A DNA stretch of 64,000 bases from Hyphomicrobiales bacterium (GCA_900465675.1 UBJR01000012.1:62001-126000); one strand, 5' to 3'; counted from the stretch's first letter, positions 16,791 to 25,779 are shown. Notes: generated from the letters alone by a model not told the origin. A program made the numbers and translations.

Positions 16791-18212
16791 ATGAAAAACA
16801 TCGAAGCCGTTTGGGATATCGTCGAAGCCAAGAGCGCATCCTTCGCTGCGCTCAGTGACCGCATCTGGGATATGCCGGAGACGAATTACGAGGAATACCG
16901 CTCGGCCGACGAGCATGCGCGCCAGCTGGAAGCCGAGGGCTTCCGCGTCGAGCGCGGCATTGCCGGGTTGCCGACCGCCGTCATGGGCGAGGCTGGCGAG
17001 GGCGGACCCGTGATCGCCATTCTCGGTGAGTTCGATGCACTTCCAGGCCTCAGCCAGGTGGCCGGGCTTGCCGAAAAGCGCGAGGCCGAAGTGAACGGTC
17101 ACGGCCATGGCTGCGGCCACAACATGCTGGGTGCCGGCTCCATGCTGGCAGCCTCCGCCGTCAAGGATTTCCTTGCTGCGAATGGTCTCAAGGGACGCAT
17201 CCGCTATTACGGTTGCCCGGCTGAAGAGGGCGGCTCCTCCAAGGGTTTCATGGTTCGCGCCGGCGTCTTCGATGACGTCGATATCGCCATCTGCTGGCAT
17301 CCGGCAGCCTTTGCCGGCGTCAACAATCCGCTGTCGCTTGCCTGCAACGAGCTAAACTTCCATTTCTCCGGCCGCGCCTCGCACGCTTCGGCCACCCCGC
17401 ATCTCGGCCGCAGCGCGCTTGACGCCGTCGAGCTGATGAATGTCGGCGTCAACTACATGCGCGAGCATATGCCGTCGAGCGCCCGCATCCATTACGCCGT
17501 CACCGATACCGGTGGCTCGGCGCCGAACGTGGTTCAGGCCAAGGCGACCGTCCGTTATCTGGTCCGCGCCCGCAACCTGCCGGAACTTCTATCACTCGTT
17601 GCCCGCGTCAAGAAGGTTGCCGAGGGTGCCGCGCTGATGACGGAAACATCGGTGCGCAGCGAAGTGATCAGCGGCGACGCCAATCTGGTTGGCAACGTGC
17701 CGCTCGAAGATCTTATGTTTGCCAATCTCCAGCGCCTCGGCCCGCCTGTCTTCGACGATGCCGACCGCGAGACCGCCCGCAAGTTCCAGGCGACGATGAG
17801 CCCTGAGGATATCGCCTCGTCCTACGCCCGTTTCGGTCTGAAGCCAAAGAAGGATCAGCCGCTCTGCGAAGAGATCTTCCCGCTCTATGCCGGCGACAGC
17901 TCGATCGTCGGTTCCACCGATGTCGGCAGCGTGAGCTGGGTAGTACCAACAGTGCAGATGCGCGGCGCCACCTATGCGATCGGTACGCCCGGTCATTCCT
18001 GGCAACTTGTTGCCCAGGGCAAACTTCCGGCTGCCCACAAGGGCACGGAACACGCGGCGAAGGTCATGGCGAGCACCGCCATCGATCTGATCCGCAACCC
18101 TGATCTCATCGAGGCGGCCAAGGCGGACCTTAAGGCCCGCCTCGATGGGACGCCGTTCGTCAATCCGATCCCCGACGACGTGCAGCCGCCGCTTCCCGAA
18201 AGGTCGGCATGA
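16791..18212 (+). CDS. M20 amidohydrolase similar to p-aminobenzoyl-glutamate hydrolase subunit B
   Basis: The 473-residue protein is a M20-family zinc amidohydrolase. Motifs in order: LGEFDALPGL, HGHGCGHNMLGAG (metal histidine), YGCPAEEGGSSKGFMVRAG (catalytic glutamates), SGRASHASATPHLGRSALDA, and STDVGSVSWVVP near the C-terminus. The pattern closely follows E. coli AbgB as I remember it, which splits p-aminobenzoyl-glutamate. ATG 16791 gives the same N-terminal length as AbgB; ATG 16764 is also in frame. The stop overlaps the next permease start. Linkage to an amino-acid importer suggests it frees an amino acid from an imported N-acyl conjugate; the real substrate is open. Confidence 0.85.
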   Translation: MKNIEAVWDIVEAKSASFAALSDRIWDMPETNYEEYRSADEHARQLEAEGFRVERGIAGLPTAVMGEAGEGGPVIAILGEFDALPGLSQVAGLAEKREAEVNGHGHGCGHNMLGAGSMLAASAVKDFLAANGLKGRIRYYGCPAEEGGSSKGFMVRAGVFDDVDIAICWHPAAFAGVNNPLSLACNELNFHFSGRASHASATPHLGRSALDAVELMNVGVNYMREHMPSSARIHYAVTDTGGSAPNVVQAKATVRYLVRARNLPELLSLVARVKKVAEGAALMTETSVRSEVISGDANLVGNVPLEDLMFANLQRLGPPVFDDADRETARKFQATMSPEDIASSYARFGLKPKKDQPLCEEIFPLYAGDSSIVGSTDVGSVSWVVPTVQMRGATYAIGTPGHSWQLVAQGKLPAAHKGTEHAAKVMASTAIDLIRNPDLIEAAKADLKARLDGTPFVNPIPDDVQPPLPERSA

Positions 18213-18931
18213 TGAATCAGCCGGGCATCCTAGAGCTCATCAGCTTCGGCCCCGATGGATGGGGCAAGGCGCTGCTTGCAGGCGCGTGGATGACCGTTCT
18301 CGTCGCGCTCGCCGGCTATTCGACCGGCGCCGTCATCGGTTCCTTCGGCGCTTGGGCGAAGATATCAGGCGGACGCGGCCTCAGGATCGCTGCCGACACC
18401 TACACCACGGTGTTGCGCGGCATTCCCGATCTGCTCGTCATCTACCTCTTCTATTTCGGCGGCAGTGCCGCCGTGACGGCGATCGGCCAGCTCTTCGGGG
18501 CCGAAGGCTTTCTCGGGTTTCCGGGCTTCCTCGCCGGCTCGCTCGCCGTTGGCATCACCTCTGGCGCCCAATTCACCGAAGTCTTCCGCGGCGCCTTCAA
18601 GGCGGTACATCCCGGTGAGATCGAGGCGGCGATCGCCTGCGGCATGGGCCGCTGGCTGCGTTTCCGCCGCATCATCGCGCCGCTGACCTTGCGCCACGCC
18701 CTTCCCGGTCTCGGCAATGTCTGGCAGGTGGTGCTGAAAGAATCCGCCCTCGTCTCGATCACCGGCGTCGCCGAACTCTTGCGCCAGACGCAGATCGCCG
18801 CCGGTTCGACCGGCCTGCCCTTCGACTTCTACGTCATTGCCGGTGCAATCTACCTCGTCATTTCCACCGGCTCTGGCCTGTTCCTGAGACGTGCCGAAAA
18901 GCACTTCTCGCGCGGCGTGAGGAGAGGCTGA
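18209..18931 (+). CDS. Polar amino acid ABC importer permease, HisQ-like
   Basis: The 240-residue inner-membrane protein belongs to the HisMQ/GlnP permease family. It has the docking loop EIEAAIACGMGRWLRFRRII near residues 135-154 and five or so hydrophobic helices. Its ATG overlaps the TGA of the amidohydrolase gene, and its own stop overlaps the next permease start, so the genes are translationally coupled. Together with the following three genes it makes a complete importer. Confidence 0.92.
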   Translation: MMNQPGILELISFGPDGWGKALLAGAWMTVLVALAGYSTGAVIGSFGAWAKISGGRGLRIAADTYTTVLRGIPDLLVIYLFYFGGSAAVTAIGQLFGAEGFLGFPGFLAGSLAVGITSGAQFTEVFRGAFKAVHPGEIEAAIACGMGRWLRFRRIIAPLTLRHALPGLGNVWQVVLKESALVSITGVAELLRQTQIAAGSTGLPFDFYVIAGAIYLVISTGSGLFLRRAEKHFSRGVRRG

Positions 18932-19671
18932 TGGACTGGCAATTTCTTTCCGAGACCTTCGTCAACCTGATTTCAGCCATCCCGCTGACGCTCGAACTTG
19001 CAGCCACCTCGATCGCACTTGGCGCCGTTCTGGCACTGGCGATCGCGCTCTGCCGCCTGTCCGGCAACAAGGGGCTTGAGTGGTTTGCCCGCGCCTACGT
19101 CTTCGTCTTTCGCGGCACGCCGCTGCTCGTCCAGATTTTCCTGCTCTATTACGGTCTCAGCCAGTTTCCAGCCGTCCGCCACAGCATATTCTGGCCGTTC
19201 CTGCGCGACCCCTACTGGTGCGCGGTGCTGGCACTGACGATGAATACCGCGGCCTACGCCAGCGAAATCATCCGCGGCGGTCTGCTTTCGGTTCCCTTCG
19301 GCCAGATCGAGGCGGCACGCGCCTGCGGGATGCCGCGGCTAATGCAGTTCCGACGCATCGTGCTGCCGCTGGCGATCCGCCAGGCTCTGCCCGGCTACAG
19401 CAACGAGATGATCTCGATGGTCAAGGCGACCTCGCTGGCATCGATCATCACGCTGATGGAAGTCACCGGCGTTGCCGCGCGCATCATCTCCGAGAGCTAC
19501 CGGGCGATCGAGGTCTTCATCGTCGCCGGTGCGATCTATCTGGCGATCAACTTCCTGCTGACGCGCCTCGTCCATCTCGTCGAATACTGGTTGAGCCCGC
19601 ATCTGCGCCAGCCCGTGCCCTATCATCCGGCAGACGTGTCTGCTCCCGCACTTGAAGGAGAGGCCCGATGA
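18931..19671 (+). CDS. Polar amino acid ABC importer permease, HisM-like
   Basis: The 246-residue protein is the second permease of the importer (FRGTPLLVQIFLLYYGLSQF is a family hallmark, and the docking loop is GQIEAARACGMPRLMQFRRI). Its start shares bases with the previous stop, and its stop overlaps the ATPase start by 4 bases. It would form a heterodimeric pore with the HisQ-like subunit. Confidence 0.92.
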   Translation: MDWQFLSETFVNLISAIPLTLELAATSIALGAVLALAIALCRLSGNKGLEWFARAYVFVFRGTPLLVQIFLLYYGLSQFPAVRHSIFWPFLRDPYWCAVLALTMNTAAYASEIIRGGLLSVPFGQIEAARACGMPRLMQFRRIVLPLAIRQALPGYSNEMISMVKATSLASIITLMEVTGVAARIISESYRAIEVFIVAGAIYLAINFLLTRLVHLVEYWLSPHLRQPVPYHPADVSAPALEGEAR

Positions 19672-20441
19672 CCCCCACCCCTTCCCCGATCGCGCTCAGC
19701 GTCAAAAAACTGCACAAGAGCTTCGGCAATGTCGAAGTGCTCAAAGGCATCTCGCTCGACGCGCATGAAGGCGACGTCGTGTCGATCCTCGGCTCGTCAG
19801 GCTCTGGAAAATCGACATTCCTGCGCTGCATCAACCTGCTGGAAACGCCGAATTCCGGCGAAGTGACCGTTGCCGGCGAAACAATCCGGATGGTCCCTGA
19901 CGCCAAGGGCGCAAGCCGCCCGGCCGATCGCAAACAGGTCGATCGCATTCGCTCGCAGCTCGGCATGGTGTTTCAGAGCTTCAATCTCTGGTCCCACAAG
20001 ACCGTGCTGGAGAATGTCATCGAGGCGCCGGTTCACGTGCAGAGGCGCAATCGCGCCGAATGCATCGAGGAGGCCGAGGCACTGCTTGCCAAGGTCGGCA
20101 TTGCCGAGAAGCGCAATTTCTATCCGGCCCACCTTTCGGGTGGTCAGCAGCAGCGTGCGGCGATCGCCCGGGCGCTGGCGATGCGTCCGAAAGTGATGTT
20201 GTTCGATGAGCCGACATCGGCGCTCGATCCTGAACTGGTCGGCGAAGTTCTCCGCGTCATGCGCGCGCTCGCCGAAGAAGGCCGCACCATGCTGGTCGTA
20301 ACCCACGAGATGAGCTTCGCCCGCGACGTCTCAAGCCGCGTCGTCTTCCTGCATCAGGGACTCGTCGAAGAAGACGGCAAGCCGCAGGACGTTTTTGCCA
20401 ATTCACGCTCGGAACGCTTCAAGCAGTTCATCAGCAAGTAA
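19668..20441 (+). CDS. Polar amino acid ABC importer ATPase, HisP-like
   Basis: The 257-residue ATPase has Walker A GSSGSGKS, the Q-loop segment GMVFQSFNLWSHKTVLENVI, signature LSGGQQQR, Walker B VMLFDEP and H-loop VVTHEMSFARDVS. All catalytic residues are intact. It is placed between the permeases and the binding protein and powers the same importer. Confidence 0.94.
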   Translation: MTPTPSPIALSVKKLHKSFGNVEVLKGISLDAHEGDVVSILGSSGSGKSTFLRCINLLETPNSGEVTVAGETIRMVPDAKGASRPADRKQVDRIRSQLGMVFQSFNLWSHKTVLENVIEAPVHVQRRNRAECIEEAEALLAKVGIAEKRNFYPAHLSGGQQQRAAIARALAMRPKVMLFDEPTSALDPELVGEVLRVMRALAEEGRTMLVVTHEMSFARDVSSRVVFLHQGLVEEDGKPQDVFANSRSERFKQFISK

Positions 20442-20475
20442 TTTCTCAGCCCAAACCAAGAAAAGGGGAGCTACA

Positions 20476-21333
20476 ATGACAATTCTTTCGCGGGTTTTGA
20501 CTGCGGCCGCCGCGACGGCCGTTCTCGCCACGGCAGGCATCGCCCATGCCGACGACAAGAAGTGGACGACGGTGACGATCGCCACCGAAGGTTCGTTCAA
20601 GCCTTACAATTTCACCAAGCCTGATGGCACGCTCGACGGCTACGAGATCGAGCTCACCAAGTATCTTTGCGCCCACATGAAGGTCGAGTGCAAGGTCGTC
20701 GTCCAGAACTTCGACGGCATGATCCCGGCACTCAACGCCGGCAAGTTCGACGCCATCATCTCCGGCATGTCGGCGACCGCCAAGCGCGAGGAAGTGATCG
20801 CTTTCAGCGATTCCTACGGCTCGACCGGTCAGGCCTTTGCCACCTCGAAGCAGAGCGATCTGGCAAACCTGCCGGAAAAGGGCCAGGTCTTCTCGCTCGC
20901 CAGCGATGAGTCCGGCGCCGCCGCCGAAATCGACAAGATCAAGCCTGCGCTGCAGGGCAAGACGATCGGCGTCCAGACAGCCTCCACCGCTGCCGCCTTC
21001 GTCGACAAGTACCTCAAGGGCGTCGTCGAAGTCCGCGAATACAAGACCACCGAAGAGCACGATCTCGACCTCAAGGCCGGTCGCGTCGATCTGGTCATGG
21101 CTTCGATGGCCTACCTGACGACCGCTTCGCAGAAGCCGGGCAACGAAGACATGACGACGACGGGTCCGCGCTTCCAGGGCGGCTTCCTCGGCCGTGGCAG
21201 CTCGGTTGGCCTGCGCAAGGACGACGCCGCACTGAAGGCGATGTTCAACGACGCGATCGCCGCCGCCAAGGCTGACGGCACCATCAAGACGCTGTCGGAA
21301 AAGTGGTTCGGCTTCGACGTCACACCGAAGTGA
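20476..21333 (+). CDS. Periplasmic amino-acid-binding protein of the importer
   Basis: The 285-residue protein has a Sec signal peptide (MTILSRVLTAAAATAVLATA ending AHA) and a family-3 solute-binding fold beginning VTIATEGSFKPYNFTKPDGT and continuing GYEIELTKYLCAHMKVECKV, typical of lysine/arginine/ornithine and opine binders. ATG 20476 follows AAAAGGGGAG. It ends the AbgB-like operon and a strong terminator follows. The ligand is likely a polar amino acid or an amino-acid conjugate that the amidohydrolase can cleave. Confidence 0.92.
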   Translation: MTILSRVLTAAAATAVLATAGIAHADDKKWTTVTIATEGSFKPYNFTKPDGTLDGYEIELTKYLCAHMKVECKVVVQNFDGMIPALNAGKFDAIISGMSATAKREEVIAFSDSYGSTGQAFATSKQSDLANLPEKGQVFSLASDESGAAAEIDKIKPALQGKTIGVQTASTAAAFVDKYLKGVVEVREYKTTEEHDLDLKAGRVDLVMASMAYLTTASQKPGNEDMTTTGPRFQGGFLGRGSSVGLRKDDAALKAMFNDAIAAAKADGTIKTLSEKWFGFDVTPK

Positions 21334-21356
21334 GCCTCTGATCACGGTCATTCTTG

Positions 21357-21388
21357 AAGCCCGGCGGACAATAGCTCGCCGGGCTTTT
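21357..21388 (+). terminator. Intrinsic terminator of the amidohydrolase/importer operon
   Basis: AAGCCCGGCG (21357-21366) pairs with CGCCGGGCTT (21377-21386), loop 10 bases, followed by TTCGTTTT. Confidence 0.9.
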
Positions 21389-21470
21389 CGTTTTCCACCC
21401 ACAAGCTGTAGTGACTTACACAGCAGCTCATACTATAAGGCTTCAGCGACTCATGAAGGAGGATCGTCCG

Positions 21471-21500
21471 ATGAGAAATTTCGGCACATTTCAACGCTGA
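21471..21500 (+). CDS. Possible 9-residue leader peptide upstream of the ABC exporter
   Basis: A perfect AAGGAGG (21456-21462) stands 8 bases before ATG 21471, which opens only nine codons (MRNFGTFQR) before TGA. The exporter gene starts 80 bases downstream. Such a strong ribosome site in front of so short a frame could be a translated leader that tunes the exporter, or a chance remnant. Confidence 0.25.
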   Translation: MRNFGTFQR

Positions 21501-21580
21501 GCAGCGGTGCCGATCTGGCGCGTCTGCTTGACCCGCTTCCCATCCAACGATCCTGACAAATATTGCCCCGGAGGGCATTC

Positions 21581-23302
21581 ATGTTTCGTCGCTTCTTTTC
21601 CTATTATGGCCGCTACAAGCGGTTGTTCTTCCTCGACTTCGGCTGCGCCGTTCTGGCAGGCCTGCTGGAGCTCGGCTTTCCGCTGGCCGTCAAGCTCTTC
21701 GTCGACGAGCTGCTGCCCGGCCGCGACTGGGGACTGATTGCTGCCGTCGCCGCGGCACTGCTCGCCATCTACGCGATCAACACGGCTCTATCGGCCGTGG
21801 TCAACTATTGGGGCCATGCGCTCGGCATCTCGATCGAGTCGGATATGCGCCGCCAGGCTTTCGATCACATCCAGAAGCTGTCGTTCCGCTATTTCGACAA
21901 CAACAAGACCGGCCACCTGATCACCCACGTCACCAAGGACCTCGAAGAGGTCGGCGAGGTCGCGCATCACGGCCCCGAGGACGTGTTCATCGCCATCATG
22001 ACCTTCATCGGCGCCTTCCTGCTGATGTTCTCGGTCCACTGGAAGCTGGCGCTGATCACCACCGCGATCGTGCCGTTCATGACCTGGCTCGTCAGCCGTT
22101 ACGGCGCCAAGATGACGGTGACCTGGCGCAATCTGTTCCGCAAGGTCGGTGACTTCAACACCCGCGTCCAGGAAAGCGTCGGCGGTATCCGCGTCGTCAA
22201 GGCGTTCGGCAATGAAGGCTACGAAAGCGAGCTCTTTGCCCGCAACAACGAAGGCTACAAGGAAACCAAGCTCAACGCCTATGCCTACATGACCGCAAGC
22301 ATCGCGCTCAGCTATTTCAGCACGCGCCTGGTGCAGCTGATCATCATGGTGGCCGGCACCTGGTATGTCGTGTCAGGCGAGCTGACCTATGGCGGCTTCG
22401 TCGGCTTCCTGCTGTTGGTCAATGTCTTCTTCCACCCGATCGACAAGATCACCTCGGTGCTGGAGATGTATCCGAAGGGCATTGCCGGCTTTAAGCGCTT
22501 CATTTCGCTGATCGACACCGAGCCGGATCTCGCCGACCGGCCGAATGCAATGACGGTCAACTCGTTGCGGGGCGACATCGTCTATAACGACGTCTCCTTC
22601 GGCTATTCGGACGACGGCAAGGTCTTCGAGCATCTGAACCTGAAGATATCGGCAGGCGAGACCGTCGCTTTTGTCGGCCCCTCGGGTGCGGGAAAGACCA
22701 CCATCTGCTCGCTGTTGCCGCGCTTCTACGATGTCACGTCGGGCGCCATCACCATCGATGGCATTGATATCCGCGACATGACGCAGGCGTCGCTGCGCAG
22801 CCAGATCGGCATCGTCCAGCAGGATGTGTTCCTGTTCGGCTCGACCATCCGCGAGAATATCGCTTACGGCCGTCTTGGCGCGTCCGATGCCGAGATCATG
22901 GAGGCCTTGCGCCGCTCGTCGCTGGATGAATTCGTACGCTCCCTACCGTCAGGGCTGGACACGCCGACCGGCGAGCGGGGTGTGAAGCTCTCGGGTGGCC
23001 AGAAGCAGCGTTTGGCGATCGCCCGCATCTTCCTGAAGAACCCGCCGATCCTGATCCTTGACGAGGCCACGTCGGCGCTCGACACGGCGACCGAGTATCA
23101 GATCCAGCAGGCGCTTTCGGAACTTTCGGAGGGACGCACGACGCTCGTCGTCGCCCACCGTCTGGCCACGATCCGCAATGCCGACCGCATCGTGGTGATG
23201 GGGCGCGATGGCATCGACGAGGAAGGCACCCACAAGGAGCTTCTCTCCCGCAACGGTGCCTATGCCCGCCTGCACGACGCCCAGTTCGGCGCCGTCGCCT
23301 GA
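21581..23302 (+). CDS. ABC exporter half-transporter (MsbA/multidrug type)
   Basis: The 573-residue protein fuses a six-helix exporter domain (residues about 1-320) to an ATPase with Walker A GPSGAGKTT, signature LSGGQKQR, Walker B ILILDEATSALD and H-loop VVAHRLATI. It probably works as a homodimer exporting a lipid or drug-like molecule across the inner membrane. ATG 21581 follows CGGAGGG; the upstream TTG at 21563 is less likely. There are no substrate-specific neighbours. A short candidate leader lies at 21471-21500. Confidence 0.9.
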   Translation: MFRRFFSYYGRYKRLFFLDFGCAVLAGLLELGFPLAVKLFVDELLPGRDWGLIAAVAAALLAIYAINTALSAVVNYWGHALGISIESDMRRQAFDHIQKLSFRYFDNNKTGHLITHVTKDLEEVGEVAHHGPEDVFIAIMTFIGAFLLMFSVHWKLALITTAIVPFMTWLVSRYGAKMTVTWRNLFRKVGDFNTRVQESVGGIRVVKAFGNEGYESELFARNNEGYKETKLNAYAYMTASIALSYFSTRLVQLIIMVAGTWYVVSGELTYGGFVGFLLLVNVFFHPIDKITSVLEMYPKGIAGFKRFISLIDTEPDLADRPNAMTVNSLRGDIVYNDVSFGYSDDGKVFEHLNLKISAGETVAFVGPSGAGKTTICSLLPRFYDVTSGAITIDGIDIRDMTQASLRSQIGIVQQDVFLFGSTIRENIAYGRLGASDAEIMEALRRSSLDEFVRSLPSGLDTPTGERGVKLSGGQKQRLAIARIFLKNPPILILDEATSALDTATEYQIQQALSELSEGRTTLVVAHRLATIRNADRIVVMGRDGIDEEGTHKELLSRNGAYARLHDAQFGAVA

Positions 23303-23310
23303 GAAAATGC

Positions 23311-23350
23311 CCGGCGCGCTTCAGGCCATCTGCTGCCTGAAGCGCGCCGG
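23311..23350. terminator. Long perfect hairpin overlapping the 3' end of the AraC-type gene
   Basis: CCGGCGCGCTTCAGGC (23311-23326) pairs perfectly with GCCTGAAGCGCGCCGG (23335-23350), an 8-base loop between them. It lies 8 bases after the exporter stop and includes the last 10 codons of the convergent AraC-type gene. On the minus strand it is followed by GCATTTTCTC, so it is best read as the terminator of that gene and perhaps of both. Confidence 0.6.
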
Positions 23351-24235
23351 TGGCACTCCACGCCTTGCCTTGAATGCCTTGCCGAAGGCCGCCTCGGAGT
23401 CATAGCCGACCTCCACTGCGATATCGGCGACCGTCCGGCGCGTGCGGATCAAGAGGTCGCTGGCAAGCGTCATACGGAGGTCGGTCAGAAAGCCCGCCAC
23501 GGTCATTCCCGACGTTTCCTTGAACTGTCTGGCATAAGTGGCGCGTGACATGGCGCTGAGCGACGCCAGCCGCTCGATCGTCCAATCTTCCGCCGGGTTC
23601 GCGATCACAGCCTTCAGCGCGCGCGAGAAGCGCGGATTGGCAATCAGCGCCACGAGACCGGCGGTGCCGAGCGCTGCATTGTTTAGCGCCCGCAGCGCCA
23701 TCGCCAGCAGTGCGAGGCAGATTGCCGTGGCAACCGTCAACGCACCGGCTTCCTGATGCATCGCCTCGTCACGCAGGATTCCGACCAGCAGCTTCAGGGT
23801 CTCCTGCGACTGCGCTCCGGCCAGCGAAGCATGAAAGACATCAGGCAGGGTGTCGAGCAGCAGCGATGACAAACCCGCTGCCGCATCGAAATGCCCGCAG
23901 AGCAGATCGACATCGGGCGGTCCATCGCCATTCGCCCGCACCGGAAGCATACCGTCATGTGAGACCCTGACGGGCGATGGCCGGGCACCGGTGTCGCGGC
24001 CGACAATCAGATGCGCCTCGCCGCGCGGTAGCAGGAGGAAATCTCCTGCCACCATTTCGAAGGTTCGCCGATCAGGTAGCCGCAGACGGCAGCTACCGGA
24101 AAGGACGACATGAAACGGGATCACGCCGCGACCGGCCGGTTCGTGGTCGATCGCGAAAGAGCCCTCAAGACGGCAGCGAATGTCCAGGCTGGTGCGCAGC
24201 CCGGCAAGGTCGATAAGGCGGCTGAGGATATCCAT
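23321..24235 (-). CDS. AraC-family transcriptional regulator with cupin effector domain
   Basis: The 304-residue protein has an N-terminal cupin of the AraC_binding_2/cupin_6 kind (residues about 1-180, with PFHVVLSGSCRLRLPDRRTF and LLLPRGEAHLI) and a C-terminal pair of helix-turn-helix units (MSRATYARQFKETSGMTVAG, then RRTVADIAVEVGYDSEAAFG). It is divergent from the AhpD-like gene 116 bases away; regulators of this subgroup often control adjacent small oxidoreductase or AhpD genes. Its stop is buried in the shared hairpin. Confidence 0.92.
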   Translation of the reverse strand: MDILSRLIDLAGLRTSLDIRCRLEGSFAIDHEPAGRGVIPFHVVLSGSCRLRLPDRRTFEMVAGDFLLLPRGEAHLIVGRDTGARPSPVRVSHDGMLPVRANGDGPPDVDLLCGHFDAAAGLSSLLLDTLPDVFHASLAGAQSQETLKLLVGILRDEAMHQEAGALTVATAICLALLAMALRALNNAALGTAGLVALIANPRFSRALKAVIANPAEDWTIERLASLSAMSRATYARQFKETSGMTVAGFLTDLRMTLASDLLIRTRRTVADIAVEVGYDSEAAFGKAFKARRGVPPARFRQQMA

Positions 24236-24351
24236 GAGACGATCACGCTAGAATTTGACTTTCTCAAACATTCATCGGATCGCCTGAAAAGTCCATATTC
24301 CATCCCAACAGACAGCGACGGCGCTGCTGAAGATGATGGAAAGGCAAGACC

Positions 24352-24690
24352 ATGTTGAACTGGAAAGAATACCGCAGCCAGCTGATCGCCCGGATCGGCG
24401 AATTCGGCAAGACCGTGCCTGAGACGGTGAAGGGTTACCAGACCCTCTCGACGGCCGGGCAGAAGACCAATTATCTTGACGCCAAGCAGCGCGAACTGAT
24501 CGCGCTCGCCGTTGCGGTGACGGTGCGTTGTGACGGCTGTATTGCCGTCCACACGACGGAAGCCCTGAAGCAGGGTGCGACCAAGGAGGAAATCTCCGAG
24601 GCGCTCGGTGTTGCGGTGGCTATCAATGCCGGCGCCGCCATGGTCTATTCGGCCCGCGTCCTCGACGCCGCCGAGGCGATCGCCGGTTAA
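24352..24690 (+). CDS. AhpD-like carboxymuconolactone decarboxylase family protein
   Basis: The 112-residue protein is a single-domain AhpD-fold member with the redox motif C-D-G-C-I-A-V-H (CxxCxxxH) in VTVRCDGCIAVHTTEAL. This thiol pair is the one used by alkylhydroperoxidases and disulfide reductases, so it is likely a peroxide-related thiol enzyme in the cytoplasm. It is transcribed away from the AraC-type regulator and 56 bases ahead of a TDT-family transporter gene. Confidence 0.9.
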   Translation: MLNWKEYRSQLIARIGEFGKTVPETVKGYQTLSTAGQKTNYLDAKQRELIALAVAVTVRCDGCIAVHTTEALKQGATKEEISEALGVAVAINAGAAMVYSARVLDAAEAIAG

Positions 24691-24746
24691 GTACATTCTG
24701 CGACGCGGAAGGCGCGCGCCTTCCGCTCCCCTGTTGAAGCGAGGTC

Positions 24747-25748
24747 ATGGCAATGCAAGCTGCAGACATGCCGGCAAGGGCCGGTTTCCAGATGCCGCGT
24801 GTCCCGGCATCCTTCTTCGGCATGGTTCTCGGCATTGCCGGGCTCGGCAACAGTTGGCGGGCGGCGGCCTCGGTCTGGGGCTTGCCCGCCGCGCCGGGCG
24901 AGATCCTCAGCCTGCTGGCAGTGGCCGTCTGGCTCGTCGTCAGCGTCCTCTACGGCCTGAAATGGCTGAATGCCCGGAGCGAGGCACTGGCCGAGCTGGA
25001 GCATGCCGTTCAATGCTGCTTCGTCGGCCTCGCCGGTGTCGCCACCATGCTGGCTGGCCTCGCTCTCTTGCCCTATTCGCGGGCAGCGACCGAACTCCTC
25101 TTCGGTGTCGGCGTCGTCTTCACCTTCGCCTTCGCCCTGTGGCGGACCGGAGGATTGTGGCAGGGCGGCCGTGATGTGACCGCCACGACACCCGTCCTTT
25201 ATCTGCCGACGGTCGCCGGCTCCTTCGTCTCCGCCATCGTTCTCGGTGCACTCGGACACCATGAGCTCGGCCAGCTTGCCTTCGGCGCCGGCTTCTTCGC
25301 CTGGCTGGCGATCGACTCGGTGTTGCTGCATCGCCTGCTGACGGCGCCGGAACTCGCCGTGCAACTGCGCCCGACACTGGGTATCCAGCTCGCCCCTCCG
25401 GCGGTCGGCAGTGTCGCCTATCTCAGTGTCAACGGCGGGACGCCCGACATGCTGGTTCATGCGATGCTCGGCTACGCCATCCTGGAGGCGGCTATCCTGC
25501 TGCGTCTCCTGCCCTGGATCATGGAGCAGCCCTTCGCTGGTTCCTACTGGGCCTTCACCTTCGGTGCGACCGCCCTTGCCACCGCCACGATCCGCGTTGC
25601 CAGCCATAGCGACGACGCGGCGCTCCAAGGTCTGGCCGTGGTAATCTTCATCGCTGTCAATGCCGTGGTCGGCCTGATCGCGATCGGCACGCTCTGGCTG
25701 ATTGCCCGCGGCAAGCTTCTGCCCGCCACACAGCCAAAGACCAGCTGA
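24747..25748 (+). CDS. TDT/SLAC1-family membrane transporter (tellurite-resistance/dicarboxylate type)
   Basis: The 333-residue protein has about ten hydrophobic helices and begins with the family pattern VPASFFGMVLGIAGLGNSWR, typical of TehA/SLAC1-like channels that pass small anions, dicarboxylates, sulfite or confer tellurite resistance. It follows the AhpD-like gene, perhaps as one unit under the AraC-type regulator. Ion specificity cannot be read from the sequence. Confidence 0.88.
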   Translation: MAMQAADMPARAGFQMPRVPASFFGMVLGIAGLGNSWRAAASVWGLPAAPGEILSLLAVAVWLVVSVLYGLKWLNARSEALAELEHAVQCCFVGLAGVATMLAGLALLPYSRAATELLFGVGVVFTFAFALWRTGGLWQGGRDVTATTPVLYLPTVAGSFVSAIVLGALGHHELGQLAFGAGFFAWLAIDSVLLHRLLTAPELAVQLRPTLGIQLAPPAVGSVAYLSVNGGTPDMLVHAMLGYAILEAAILLRLLPWIMEQPFAGSYWAFTFGATALATATIRVASHSDDAALQGLAVVIFIAVNAVVGLIAIGTLWLIARGKLLPATQPKTS

Positions 25749-25755
25749 AACAGCG

Positions 25756-25779
25756 AACTGTCGCAGATCTGCGACAGTT
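25756..25779. promoter_or_regulatory. Palindromic operator upstream of the GAF/Fis regulator
   Basis: A 24-base perfect palindrome with core CTGTCGCAGATCTGCGACAG lies 95 bases before the chosen regulator start. The same arms (CTGTCGCAG and CTGCGACAG, differing only in the two centre bases) recur at 26847-26866 ahead of the aldehyde dehydrogenase, so this is very likely the binding site of the regulator. TGTCGC/GCGACA arms are the known form of AcoR-type enhancer sites. Confidence 0.75.
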
